DNA of 64,000 nt from Streptomyces sp. NBC_00572 (GTDB lineage Bacteria; Actinomycetota; Actinomycetes; Streptomycetales; Streptomycetaceae): the NCBI RefSeq assembly GCF_026341815.1, contig NZ_JAPENX010000002.1, forward strand, positions 434,001-498,000, read 5' to 3'. Under the pieces are notes generated by a model. The model worked only from the letters and a program-made list of their open reading frames with translations. It was not told the origin of the DNA and did not search any database. Positions 8,684 to 16,831 of the stretch are shown here, piece by piece. A program made the translations under genes and the position numbers. How positions within the stretch are numbered: the stretch's first letter is position 1; every line of letters starts with the position of its first letter.

Positions 8684-9134
8684 GGCGTCCGGGGCCGCAG
8701 CCGGGCGGACGTCCGGACGCGGGGACGGAGGCGGCTCCCGGAGCGAAGATGCGGCGCACAGGAGATCCGGGCGCGCTGACCGCCGCCCGCGATCAGGGCG
8801 TTGACGGAGGCCATCGGGTCGCCGCCCACCTGCCGGGCGAGCAGCGCGCCGAGCACCAGCGGGCCGAGGACGACCGCGAGGGCCCCACCGGTGGCGGTGA
8901 CGTGCTGGAGGGGGCGGGTGCGCCGGGCGTCGAAGGTCATGGTCACAGTCCACCAGCGGGCGGGCGGGCGCCGTATCGGTCGAGGTACTCAGGTGTGTGT
9001 ACGCGGCTACTCAGTCGCTCGCGCGGAGTTCACCCGAGGGGTCCCGGGCGAACGTCTCTTCGGCGATCCTCGGGGACGACGGACGCGACGAGGCGTTCCC
9101 GGGGCAGACCATGGAAGGCGGGACGACCGTGACG
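8684..9134. other. gene-poor gap with a decayed membrane-protein start
   Basis: The 450 bases hold no complete gene I can support. The minus strand has an ATG at 8940 that encodes about 55 plausible residues including one hydrophobic helix (ALAVVLGPLVLGALLARQVGG). After about 8790 the composition turns to Arg/Pro-rich shadow sequence that overlaps the end of the STAND gene. The rest shows no hairpin or promoter I trust. Confidence 0.4.
8790..8940 (-). pseudogene. possible truncated membrane protein remnant
   Basis: From ATG 8940 the frame reads a basic start (MTFDARRTRPLQHVTATGG) and one transmembrane helix, then loses coding character before a stop far inside the antisense of the neighbouring gene. 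It may be the 5' stub of a membrane-protein gene cut off by the arrival or rearrangement of the TPR gene, or only a chance frame. No ribosome site is convincing. Confidence 0.25.
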
Positions 9135-9931
9135 ATGGAGATGGCGGAGACGGCGGGGAGTCGGGAAGCGGTCGTGCTGGTGGTGCAGCACGAGGAGGAG
9201 GCCGGTCCGGGGCTCGTCGGCGAGCACCTCGTACGGACCGGCCTCCGGCTCGACGTGGTGCGGGCCTGGGAGGGCGAGGCGCTCCCGGCCGGCTTGAGCG
9301 GACACGCCGGGCTGTTGGTGCTCGGCGGGTCGGTGAACTGCGAGGACGACGCAGCCGCTCCGTGGCTGCCCGGGGTCCGGTCGCTCGTCCGGGAGGCCGT
9401 GAACGGGGAGATACCCCTGCTCGGGATCTGCCTGGGCGGCCAGATCGTCGCCCACGCCCTGGGCGGCTCGGTCACGACGCGCCCCCAGGGTCGGAGTTGG
9501 GTGCCGTACCGCTGCGGAGGCTGCCGACCACGGCGGGAGACCCCGTGCTCGGCGAGGTGCGGGACGGGACCCCGGCGGCGCAGTGGCACTGGGACGAGGT
9601 GGACCGGCTGCCGCCCGGCGCGGTCCCGCTGCTCACCGGGGACGACTGCCCGCACCAGGCGTTCCGGGTCGGGAGCGCCTGCTGGGCGGTGCAGTTCCAC
9701 CCGGAGGTGGGCGGGGAGGCGGTCGCGGTGTGGGCGGCCGCGGACGACGAGTACGTACGAGAGGCGGGCGCCGATCCGGAGGCCGTGGTGAATGCGGTGA
9801 GGGACGTGGAACCCGAACTCCGCAGGGGCTGGGGCGCCGTGTCGGAGGCCTGGGGTGCGGTGGTCCTGGCGTTCGCCGCCACCGCGGCGATCACCACCGT
9901 CCTCGACATCCCCGCCGCCCGCAGCCTCTGA
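9135..9931 (+). pseudogene. class I glutamine amidotransferase, frameshifted
   Basis: Frame 1 (from about 9135 to 9485) encodes the N-terminal half of a GATase1 with the nucleophile elbow GICLGGQIVAHALGG. The second half, with the catalytic His motif AVQFHPEVGG and a normal C terminus ending at 9931, is in another frame. The two join naturally at the CGCCCCCAGGG run at 9481-9490 if one base is missing there, restoring the protein to about 265 aa. Family members include GMP-synthase-like GATases acting on glutamine to supply ammonia. This is either a real inactivating indel in a C-run or a sequencing error. The start is uncertain: ATG 9111 and 9141 are alternatives. Confidence 0.75.
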
Positions 9932-10092
9932 TCCACAGCCCCGGGGCGCCTCCGCGCGCATGAGACCGGGTACTCATTCTCCGGTGAGTGACTGCCCGGC
10001 GCGTCCGCTTGGCCGGGCGGGGTCGCTGGGGTTGCTTGAGCGGGCGGCCGTACCGTACGAGCACGCACCCGAGAACGAAGGAGACCGCCGCC

Positions 10093-10530
10093 ATGGCCGA
10101 CTACCGGATCGAGACCGTCCGCACCGGGTACCGGAACTGGACCGCCCGTAACGACCGGGGCGCGGAGGTCCGGATGGCCGCCGCCGACGACGCCGACGCG
10201 CAGCCCGCGTTCACGCCCGTCGAGTTGCTGCTCGCGGCGATGGGCGGCTGCGGTGGGCTCGTCGTGGACAGGACCGCGCGGGCCGTGGACCACGAAGACC
10301 TCACGATCGTGGTCGAGTCGGTCTCCGGGCCCGAGGACGACGGCCGGGTGGGCCGTATCCGGGTCAGCTACGAGTTCGAGCTGCCGGACAACAACCCGAA
10401 GGCGGCCGAGGTGTTCGCCCGCGGGGTGCGTCTGACGCACGAGAAGTTCTGCACGGTGAGCCGGACCGTGGAGCACGGCGCGCGCGTGGAGGCGATCCTG
10501 CCGGACGGCACGGTCGGCTTCGAGGGCTGA
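10093..10530 (+). CDS. OsmC family peroxiredoxin-like protein
   Basis: A 145-aa cytoplasmic protein. The two redox cysteines of the OsmC/Ohr fold are present in AAMGGCGGLVVDRTA (about residue 54) and THEKFCTVSRT (about residue 119). OsmC proteins reduce organic hydroperoxides or related electrophiles using thiols. GAAGGAG stands about 8 bases before the ATG, which favours this start over upstream in-frame codons. It converges with the RraA-like gene, leaving only 28 bases between stops. No regulator is adjacent. Confidence 0.9.
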   Translation: MADYRIETVRTGYRNWTARNDRGAEVRMAAADDADAQPAFTPVELLLAAMGGCGGLVVDRTARAVDHEDLTIVVESVSGPEDDGRVGRIRVSYEFELPDNNPKAAEVFARGVRLTHEKFCTVSRTVEHGARVEAILPDGTVGFEG

Positions 10531-10558
10531 TTCCCACCGGTGTCCGGACCGCCGGGGG

Positions 10559-11251
10559 TCATTCCTCGATCGCGCCGCCGATCCGGCGCAGATGCTGCCG
10601 GAAGGTGTACGAGGGGTCCTCGGCCCGGCCCGCCAGATAGGCGTCGAACCGGGTCTGCGTCCGGAGCGTCTCCCCCGCCCTGATCCGGCGGGCCTGTTCC
10701 CGTTCCGTATCGAACAGGGTGCGGGCCACGTCGAGCACGGCGTCCACGCGGGCGGCCGTCACGAAGAGCACGCCGTCGTCGTCGGCGAAGACGACATCGC
10801 CGGCGGTCACCTCGTGCCCGCCGAACCGGGCGGTGGTCAGCGCGTCCGGGTCCCGGGGGTCGAGACGTACGGGGCCGGGCGCGTGACGTCCGTACGAGAA
10901 GACGGGCAGCCCGATCTCGACGAGGTCGGGGGTGTCCCGGTGCAGGCCCCAGACGACGACCCCGGTGACGCCCGCCGCCTCGGCCTCCAGGACGGCGAGG
11001 TCGCCGACGCAGGCCTCGTCGTGGCGGCCCGCGTTGTCGATGACGAGGACGTCGCCGGGCTCGGCCAGGGTGAACGCCTCCAGGAAGACGTCGACGCTTC
11101 CACAGTGCCGTGCGGGCAGCGCGCGGCCGGCCACCCGCTGCCCGGCGACGACGGGCAGGATCCCGGTGGGCGCGGCGCGCAGCGGTTCCCCCAGGCGCAC
11201 GCACGCGTCGGCGACGAGGGGCGTGGAGAGGTCCTCGAACTTCTTCAGCAT
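10559..11251 (-). CDS. RraA-like / 4-hydroxy-4-methyl-2-oxoglutarate aldolase family protein
   Basis: A 230-aa protein beginning MLKKFEDLSTPLVADACVRL, a typical start of the RraA/HMG-CHA aldolase fold. The active-site signature is visible as CVGDLAVLEAEAAGVTG followed by GLHRD, in which Arg-Asp binds substrate and metal, and downstream as GDVVFADDDGVLFV. Aldolase members cleave 4-hydroxy-4-methyl-2-oxoglutarate or oxaloacetate-like acids using a divalent metal; true RraA proteins inhibit RNase E and lack the catalytic residues. Retention of Arg-Asp favours an enzyme. The start codon at 11251 is weakly supported (GGAACG upstream). It is a single gene. Confidence 0.82.
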   Translation of the reverse strand: MLKKFEDLSTPLVADACVRLGEPLRAAPTGILPVVAGQRVAGRALPARHCGSVDVFLEAFTLAEPGDVLVIDNAGRHDEACVGDLAVLEAEAAGVTGVVVWGLHRDTPDLVEIGLPVFSYGRHAPGPVRLDPRDPDALTTARFGGHEVTAGDVVFADDDGVLFVTAARVDAVLDVARTLFDTEREQARRIRAGETLRTQTRFDAYLAGRAEDPSYTFRQHLRRIGGAIEE

Positions 11252-11376
11252 CGGCGTTCCGTTCTGTGACGGATGGCGGTACGGCGGGCTGCGCGATGCT
11301 ATCGGGCGGGCGGGCAGGCGCCTCACGGGCAGGTACCCCGGGCGGGTGAGCCGGGCCACCCGCGGCCGGGCGCCCC

Positions 11377-11436
11377 GGGCAGGTGGGCGCCTCCCGCGGA
11401 CGGGCGCACAGGGCGGGTGGGCGGGCTCCCGCGGAC
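11377..11436. repeat. imperfect direct repeat upstream of the permease gene
   Basis: Two copies of about 25 bp, 11377-11401 and 11411-11436, share GGGCNGGTGGGCG and CTCCCGCGGAC. They lie in an otherwise featureless G-rich spacer about 85 bases before the permease start. They could be regulator sites or simple drift. Confidence 0.35.
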
Positions 11437-11520
11437 ATACACCCGGGTGGCCGCCTGGCGTGCGGCCGGACCCCGACCTCCCTACGATGAAGGCATACCT
11501 CTCTCCGGATTGAGGGACCA

Positions 11521-13020
11521 ATGGCCGCAGAGGATTCCGCACCCGAAGGCCGACCCCCGGGTCTGAAGGCCAATGCGATCGGGTTCGTCGACGCCCTCGT
11601 CATCGGGCTCAACTCCACCTCCCCCGCGTACTCCCTGGCCGCCGTCATCGGCCCGATCGTCGCGCTCGCCGGGATCTACGCGCCCGGCGTGATGTTCGCG
11701 TCCTTCGTCCCGATGCTGCTCATCGCTTCGGCGTTCTACTACCTGAACAAGGTGGACCAGGACTGCGGTACGACGTTCTCCTGGGTCACGCGCGCGATGG
11801 GCCCGTGGGCCGGGTGGCTCGGCGGCTGGGCCATCGCGATGACCGGTGTCCTGGTCGTCGGTTCACTCGCCGATGTGGCCGTGAGCTTCGCGCTCCTCTC
11901 CGTCGGCCTCGACAGCTGGGTGGACAACGCCTTCGTACGGCAGTCCCTCACCGTGCTCCTGATCCTGGTGATGACGGCCGTCTGCGTCATCGGCACCGAG
12001 CTGTCGGCCCACGTGCAGAACGTCCTCATCCTGGCGCAGGTCGCCTTCCTGCTGATCTTCGTGGGTGTGGCGCTGTACAAGGTGTACGACGGCACGAGCG
12101 CGTACGACTCCGTCGAACCCTCCCTCAGCTGGCTGAACCCCTTCGGCGCCGGAGGCGCGGCGCTGACCGGCGGGCTGCTGCTCGGCGTGTTCATCTACTG
12201 GGGCTGGGAGTCGGCGGTCAATCTCACCGAAGAGGTCAAGGACTCCGCGACCGCCCCCGGCAAAGCAGGCCTCTGGTCGACCGTCATCCTGCTGGTCACC
12301 TACGTGTCCGTGGGCTTCGCGGTCGTCGCCTACGCCGGTCCGGCGTTCCTCGCGGAGAACGCGGGCGAGGAGGAGTTCATCTTCGCCCAGCTCGCCACCG
12401 ATGTACTGGGCGGATGGGACTGGGTCCTGCTGCTCGCCGTCTCCACCTCCGCCATCGCCTCCACGCAGACGACGATCATCCCCGCGTCGCGGACCGCCCT
12501 GTCCATGGCCCGCCGCCGGGCCCTGCCCGCGCACTACGCGCACATCAGCCCGCGCTTCCGCACCCCCGACGTGAGTACGTGGTGGGTCGCCGGCATCGCC
12601 ATCGCCTGGTACCTGGTGGTCAACCAGATCAGTACCAACGCCCTCTTCGACTCGCTCACCGCGCTCTCGCTGCTCATCGCCTTCTACTACGCGCTCACGG
12701 GCATCGCGTGCGCGGTGTACTACCGGCGCCATCTCTTCGAGAGCGTCCACAACTTCCTGTTGATCGGCCTCGGCCCGCTGGTCGGTGCCGGTCTGCTGAC
12801 CTGGCTCCTGGTGAGGTCGGTCTCCGACATGTCCGATCCCGCGAACTCGTACAGCGGCACCTCGTGGTTCGGCCTCGGGCCGCCGCTCGTCATCGGTATC
12901 GGCATCGCCCTCACCGGGGTGCTCGTCATGATCGTGTGGCGGCTGCGGTCGCCCGTCTTCTGGGAGGAACGCCCGGGCGTGGCCGACCCCGACCTCGTGC
13001 ACGGCACCAAGGGGCGCTGA
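11521..13020 (+). CDS. APC superfamily amino acid/polyamine permease
   Basis: A 499-aa polytopic membrane protein with about twelve hydrophobic segments. The N-terminal ALVIGLNSTSPAYSLAAVIGP and the DCGTTFSWVTRAMGPWAGW segment are characteristic of APC-family transporters, which move amino acids or amines by proton or sodium coupling or exchange. GAGGGA precedes the ATG by 5 bases. The next gene, a universal stress protein, starts 1 base after this stop, so the pair is an operon; such permease-Usp pairs are common in actinomycetes. The substrate cannot be read from sequence. Confidence 0.9.
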   Translation: MAAEDSAPEGRPPGLKANAIGFVDALVIGLNSTSPAYSLAAVIGPIVALAGIYAPGVMFASFVPMLLIASAFYYLNKVDQDCGTTFSWVTRAMGPWAGWLGGWAIAMTGVLVVGSLADVAVSFALLSVGLDSWVDNAFVRQSLTVLLILVMTAVCVIGTELSAHVQNVLILAQVAFLLIFVGVALYKVYDGTSAYDSVEPSLSWLNPFGAGGAALTGGLLLGVFIYWGWESAVNLTEEVKDSATAPGKAGLWSTVILLVTYVSVGFAVVAYAGPAFLAENAGEEEFIFAQLATDVLGGWDWVLLLAVSTSAIASTQTTIIPASRTALSMARRRALPAHYAHISPRFRTPDVSTWWVAGIAIAWYLVVNQISTNALFDSLTALSLLIAFYYALTGIACAVYYRRHLFESVHNFLLIGLGPLVGAGLLTWLLVRSVSDMSDPANSYSGTSWFGLGPPLVIGIGIALTGVLVMIVWRLRSPVFWEERPGVADPDLVHGTKGR

Positions 13021-13021
13021 G

Positions 13022-13438
13022 ATGTCGGTCGTCCTCGGTTACGACGAATCCCCCGGCGCCGCCCGCGCGTTGCGGATCGCGGTCGAGGTGGCCGCCGCGT
13101 TCGACGAGCAGCTGGTGCTGGTCTACGGCGCCGCGGCGCCCGGCCCCCTGGGCGAGGAGTACCGGTCCCACTACGAGGCCATCCGCCAGAGCGGCCGCGC
13201 GGGCCTCGAACACGCGGTCACGGAGGCCGATCGGGCGGGCGTCCCGACCGTCGTCGAGGTGCTCGACGAGAAGCCGGCCCAGGCCCTGATAGACGCGGCG
13301 ACCCGCCACGCGGCCCGCGTCATCGTGGTGGGCAGCTGGGGCGAGAGCCCGATGCGCGGCGCACTGCTCGGTTCCACTCCTCACAAGCTCCTGCACATGT
13401 CGTCCGTGCCCGTGCTGTGCGTTCCGCCGGAGGAGTGA
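13022..13438 (+). CDS. universal stress protein (UspA family)
   Basis: A 138-aa single Usp domain. The start MSVVLGYDESPGAARAL carries the Asp of the nucleotide site, and the ATP-binding signature G-2x-G-9x-G(S/T) appears in GSWGESPMRGALLGST. The protein therefore probably binds ATP and may modulate the permease encoded one base upstream. The pattern of a small Usp attached to a transporter gene is known in actinobacteria. Confidence 0.9.
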   Translation: MSVVLGYDESPGAARALRIAVEVAAAFDEQLVLVYGAAAPGPLGEEYRSHYEAIRQSGRAGLEHAVTEADRAGVPTVVEVLDEKPAQALIDAATRHAARVIVVGSWGESPMRGALLGSTPHKLLHMSSVPVLCVPPEE

Positions 13439-13502
13439 CGCGGAGGGCCGGAACGCACATGGGGGCGGCGGACCCGGCGAGGAAGCGGCGGCGGCTGGAC
13501 AT
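13436..13502 (-). pseudogene. truncated Tat-signal gene start
   Basis: On the minus strand AAGGAG stands six bases before ATG 13502, which opens MSSRRRFLAGSAAPMC, a textbook twin-arginine signal start. Coding character disappears after about 22 codons and the frame continues only into antisense of the Usp gene. This looks like the stub of a secreted-protein gene deleted downstream. Confidence 0.4.
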
Positions 13503-13546
13503 CGGGGGCTCCTTGGGCGGGACGGCGAGCGCGAGGGTCGACGGCG

Positions 13547-13586
13547 TGCCAGGGGCGAACGAGGGCCTGTCGTAGCGCCCCTGGCA
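13547..13586. terminator. inverted repeat, likely terminator for the permease-Usp operon
   Basis: Perfect 11-bp arms (13547-13557 and 13576-13586) around an 18-base loop, about 110 bases after the Usp stop and before the convergent esterase gene. Confidence 0.45.
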
Positions 13587-13683
13587 TCCGGTCGATCATC
13601 GGCTCGCCCGCCCCGGCGGACCATGCACAGCGCATGAAGAACGTGTGACACGGCCCGGCCGGCCCGGCCTCCCCTCCTTCGGG

Positions 13684-15162
13684 TCAGTCGAGCCAGAGCT
13701 CGCGGACCTGGGTCAGCGGGTCCTTCGCGATCCGGGGTTCCGCGTCCCAGATCATCGTGGCGCGTCCCTCCGTGCTGTAGCGGGGCCAGTCGGCGCCCGG
13801 GTCCTGGTCGGTCACGAAGGCGACCCAGGCGCGGTGCATCGCGTCGGCGAGCGCGCGCGGCGGTGTGTCCCCGGCGACGGCCGGGACTCCCTCGGCGCCT
13901 AGGAGGTCGAAGGCGAACGGCAGGTCCACGCAGTGGAAGGCGAGGCCGACGGCCGGCGAGCGCCAGGTGAACTCGTAGAGCCAGGTGGGCCTTTCGCGTG
14001 CGGCGCGGGCGTCGGCGACGGCGAGGTTCGGGGCGCGGAAGGTCGCGTCGGTCAGGGCCTGGCCGAAGAGCCGTTCCGGGCCGCCCTCCGCGTACGCCTC
14101 CGCGAGGGCGTCGGCCCTGGTGGGTTCGAGGCCGAGGCCGCCGAGGAGGACGGGCAGCGGCGGGCCGTCCGGGCCGGGCGCGGGGAACATCGTGAACTCG
14201 TGCTCGGTGAAGCCGAGCATCAGCGGGACGTCCGCGCCCGCCTCGCCCGTGGTGAGCGCTTCGAGGACGGGCAGGGGGATCAGTTCTCCGTCGGCGAAGG
14301 GGGCGAAGGACAGCAGGGGCGGCAGGCCCTCGCGGTCGGGGCCCGGCTCGTTCATGCGGTCCTGGAGGGCGAGGATCTCGTCGTCGCCGAGGTCGCGGAG
14401 GGCGGCGGCGGTGGCCGGGATGCCGGTGCGGGAGGTGAGGAGCCGGGAGGCGGCGTGGGCGGCCTCCGGGCCGTCGGGCCGCGGGACGGCGCCGGAGACG
14501 GAGAGCGCACCGCGGAACAGGCCCTCGGCGGCGGGCACGGCGAGGAGGGTCTGGACGGCGCCGCCGCCCGCGGACTGTCCGGCGACGGTGACCTTGGCGG
14601 GGTCGCCGCCGAAGGCCGTGATGTTGTCCCGCACCCATTCCAGGGCGGCGATCCAGTCCCGTACGCCCCGGTTGTCGGGGGCGTCCTCCAGGTGCAGGAA
14701 GCCCTCGATGCCGAGCCGGTAGCCGACCGAGACGAGGACGACGCCGTCCCGGTTGAACGCGGCCCCGTCGTACCAGGGGCTGGCCGCCGAGCCCGCGACG
14801 TAGCCGCCGCCGTGGATCCAGACGAGGACGGGCAGCGCGGCGGCGGGGTCGGTGCCGGGGGTGAAGACGTTGAGGTTGAGGACGCCGGCGCCCGGGATCG
14901 AGGGCTCGGGGATGGTGGTGATCTCGGCGAAGGGGCGGCGCTGGGCCGTCGGCCCGTACGCCGTGGCGTCCAGCGGCTCCGACCAGGGCTCCGGCGGTAC
15001 GGGCGCGGCGAACCGCAGGTCGCCGACGGGCGGCCGCGCGTAGGGGATGCCGAGGAAACGCAGGCTGCCGTCGGCGCGGCGCTCGCCGCGGACGGGCCCG
15101 CGGGCGGTGGTGACGGTGGTGTCTGCGGTCACTGCGGTGCCGGTGCTGCCGGTGGTGCTCAT
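13684..15162 (-). CDS. type B carboxylesterase
   Basis: A 492-aa alpha/beta-hydrolase of normal family length. Visible are the N-terminal GPVRGERRADGSLRFLGIPY block, the oxyanion-hole region WIHGGGYVAGSA, the nucleophile elbow VAGQSAGGG (GQSAGG in place of the more usual GESAGG) and a downstream Glu/His-containing half ending in EFTWRSPAVGLAFHCVDLPF, which holds the catalytic His region. It hydrolyses carboxylic esters. No signal peptide is evident. The ATG at 15162 is chosen because AAGGAG lies 9 bases upstream. Its stop converges on the Usp operon. Confidence 0.92.
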   Translation of the reverse strand: MSTTGSTGTAVTADTTVTTARGPVRGERRADGSLRFLGIPYARPPVGDLRFAAPVPPEPWSEPLDATAYGPTAQRRPFAEITTIPEPSIPGAGVLNLNVFTPGTDPAAALPVLVWIHGGGYVAGSAASPWYDGAAFNRDGVVLVSVGYRLGIEGFLHLEDAPDNRGVRDWIAALEWVRDNITAFGGDPAKVTVAGQSAGGGAVQTLLAVPAAEGLFRGALSVSGAVPRPDGPEAAHAASRLLTSRTGIPATAAALRDLGDDEILALQDRMNEPGPDREGLPPLLSFAPFADGELIPLPVLEALTTGEAGADVPLMLGFTEHEFTMFPAPGPDGPPLPVLLGGLGLEPTRADALAEAYAEGGPERLFGQALTDATFRAPNLAVADARAARERPTWLYEFTWRSPAVGLAFHCVDLPFAFDLLGAEGVPAVAGDTPPRALADAMHRAWVAFVTDQDPGADWPRYSTEGRATMIWDAEPRIAKDPLTQVRELWLD

Positions 15163-15220
15163 GGGTGCTGCTCCTTCTGCGCGGGGGCACACGAAGCCCG
15201 GGGCACGACCCTGCCACCGG

Positions 15221-16489
15221 TCACTTACACGTGTCAACATCCGTCACGCGCGTCACCCCACGCGCCTCTCCCCTGGGCAGCAGCAGCGGTGTCGCGAGCA
15301 GCAGGACACCCGCCAGGCCGATCGCCGCCCTGGGTCCGACGGCGGCCGCGAGGAGCCCCCAGAGCGCGGTCAGGGCCGCGACGGAGGTCTTCGCCGTGAC
15401 GGACCAGGCGGTGAGGGTACGGGCGACCCGGTCGGTCTCCGTCAGGTCGAGGCGGTGGGCGGCGAGCACCGGGGTGAACACGGCGGAGCAGGTGATCAGC
15501 GCCAGCTCGACCGCCATCACGAGCACCAGCCCCGAGACCCCTGAGTGGACGAGGACCAGCCCGACGGGCCAGCAGGCGCGGAGCACGCCCGAGGTCCACA
15601 GGACCCGGTGACGGCCGTACCGCACGACGAGCGGCCGGGAGAGCCGTGAGCCGACGAGCCCGCCGACGCAGGGCACCGCGAAGGCGAGCCCGTACTGCCA
15701 GGGGGCGAACCCCAGCGGCCCCAGCATGAGGACGGCGAGGAGGGGTGCGGTCGCCATGATGAGACCGTTGACCAGCACGGAGTTGAGGAACAGCGGGCGC
15801 AGAACGGGCTGGGCGAGGATGTGCCGCCACCCTTCGAGAAGGTCGCCGGCCCTCATCCCCGCCCCCTCCCTGCGCGCGGGGCGGGGCTCGCGCCCCTTGA
15901 TCGCGCGGATGCCCGCCGCCGAGAGCAGATAGCTCAGGGCGTCGACCAGCACGGTCGCCGCCGGGCCGAGGAGGGCGACCAGAGCGCCACCGAGCGGCGG
16001 TCCGAGGACGGTCGCGGTCCAGGTCGTGGATTCGAGCCGGGCCTGCGCGACGAGCCGGCCCTCCGCCGGTACGAGCGCCTTCAGACAGGCACCGGAGGCC
16101 GCGCCGAAGGTGATGTCCGCCGCGGCGACGACCACGGAGACGACGAGGAGCTGGGCGAAGGCGAGCCGGTCGAGCGCGTACGCGACGGTGACGCTCAGCA
16201 TCGCCGCGCACCGCACTAGGTCCATGGCGATCATCACGGGCCGCTTGCGGCGGAATTCCACCCAGGGGCCGAGCGGCAGCGCGACCGCCGCGCCGACGGC
16301 GGCTCCCACGGCGGCCAGCGCCGCCACTTCGGCGGAACCCTTGTGGAGCACGGTGATCGCGAGCAGCGGGAGGGCGTTGAAGGCGACCCAGGTGCCCAGG
16401 GTTCCGGCGGCGTACGACGCCCACAGCCATCCGAAGTCCCGCCCGAGGGACACCCCGCGGTCCCGCCCCGAGGACACTCCGCCCGCCAT
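15221..16489 (-). CDS. MFS transporter (macrolide-efflux-like)
   Basis: A 422-aa membrane protein with about twelve helices. The start (SLGRDFGWLWASYAAGTLG) and the loop PLGPWVEFRRKRPVMIAMDL resemble MFS exporters of the MefA/enterobactin-exporter type. ATG 16489 follows GAGAGGGG by a proper distance, whereas the two longer starts lack a site. The gene is divergent from a LysR regulator, which may control it, and the intervening region contains a MITE-like element. The substrate is unknown. Confidence 0.87.
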   Translation of the reverse strand: MAGGVSSGRDRGVSLGRDFGWLWASYAAGTLGTWVAFNALPLLAITVLHKGSAEVAALAAVGAAVGAAVALPLGPWVEFRRKRPVMIAMDLVRCAAMLSVTVAYALDRLAFAQLLVVSVVVAAADITFGAASGACLKALVPAEGRLVAQARLESTTWTATVLGPPLGGALVALLGPAATVLVDALSYLLSAAGIRAIKGREPRPARREGAGMRAGDLLEGWRHILAQPVLRPLFLNSVLVNGLIMATAPLLAVLMLGPLGFAPWQYGLAFAVPCVGGLVGSRLSRPLVVRYGRHRVLWTSGVLRACWPVGLVLVHSGVSGLVLVMAVELALITCSAVFTPVLAAHRLDLTETDRVARTLTAWSVTAKTSVAALTALWGLLAAAVGPRAAIGLAGVLLLATPLLLPRGEARGVTRVTDVDTCK

Positions 16490-16611
16490 GCCCGTACCCC
16501 TCTCGCCGGCCGGCCGCACCATCACGGACCGCCGTCCGCCATCAAAGCGAGCCGAGGACGCGCAGATCAAACAACCGCGGGAGCCGGACGGCACAACCCG
16601 TGGTTGTCGGT

Positions 16612-16637
16612 CAAGACACCCCCTAGGGGGTGTCTTG
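16612..16637. repeat. perfect 26-bp palindrome at the element's left junction
   Basis: Bases 16612-16623 are the exact inverse of 16626-16637 around a central TA. The right half is the outer end of the MITE-like element. The left half therefore repeats that end in opposite orientation outside the element, as if the insertion target was the end of a sibling copy or a palindromic CCCCCTAGGGGG site. Confidence 0.8.
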
Positions 16638-16818
16638 TCGATCAGGCCGGATCAGGGAGCGGCGGCTGGTGTATGGGGTCTCCCCAGGCCCGCAGGGGCC
16701 GAGGGGACGCATCGCAAGGCGGAGGAGGGAGGCATGGCGGAGCCATGCCGACCGACGACAACGCGGCGAGGCGCGGTGCCAGGCGTCGCGAGCCCGGCCT
16801 GATCGACAAGACACCCCC
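16626..16818. mobile_element. MITE-like element, copy 1 (193 bp, perfect 23-bp TIRs, TA flanks)
   Basis: Terminal inverted repeats 16626-16648 and 16796-16818 are perfect over 23 bp, and TA dinucleotides flank both sides (16624-16625 and 16819-16820). The perfect match extends to 27 bp with flanks. The inside has no transposase frame but a central hairpin (GGCATGGCGGAGCCATGCC). A related copy lies at 49477-49695. TA duplication and short non-coding structure are those of a miniature element mobilised in trans, possibly by an IS630/mariner-type transposase. It ends 13 bases before the LysR start codon. Confidence 0.82.
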
Positions 16819-16831
16819 TAGGCTGCACGGC

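Noticed and set aside
16343..16831. An upstream extension of the LysR gene to about 496 aa
   Set aside because: The extra residues would be translated from the MITE-like element and the antisense of the MFS gene; the GTG at 16832 gives the conserved LysR N terminus.
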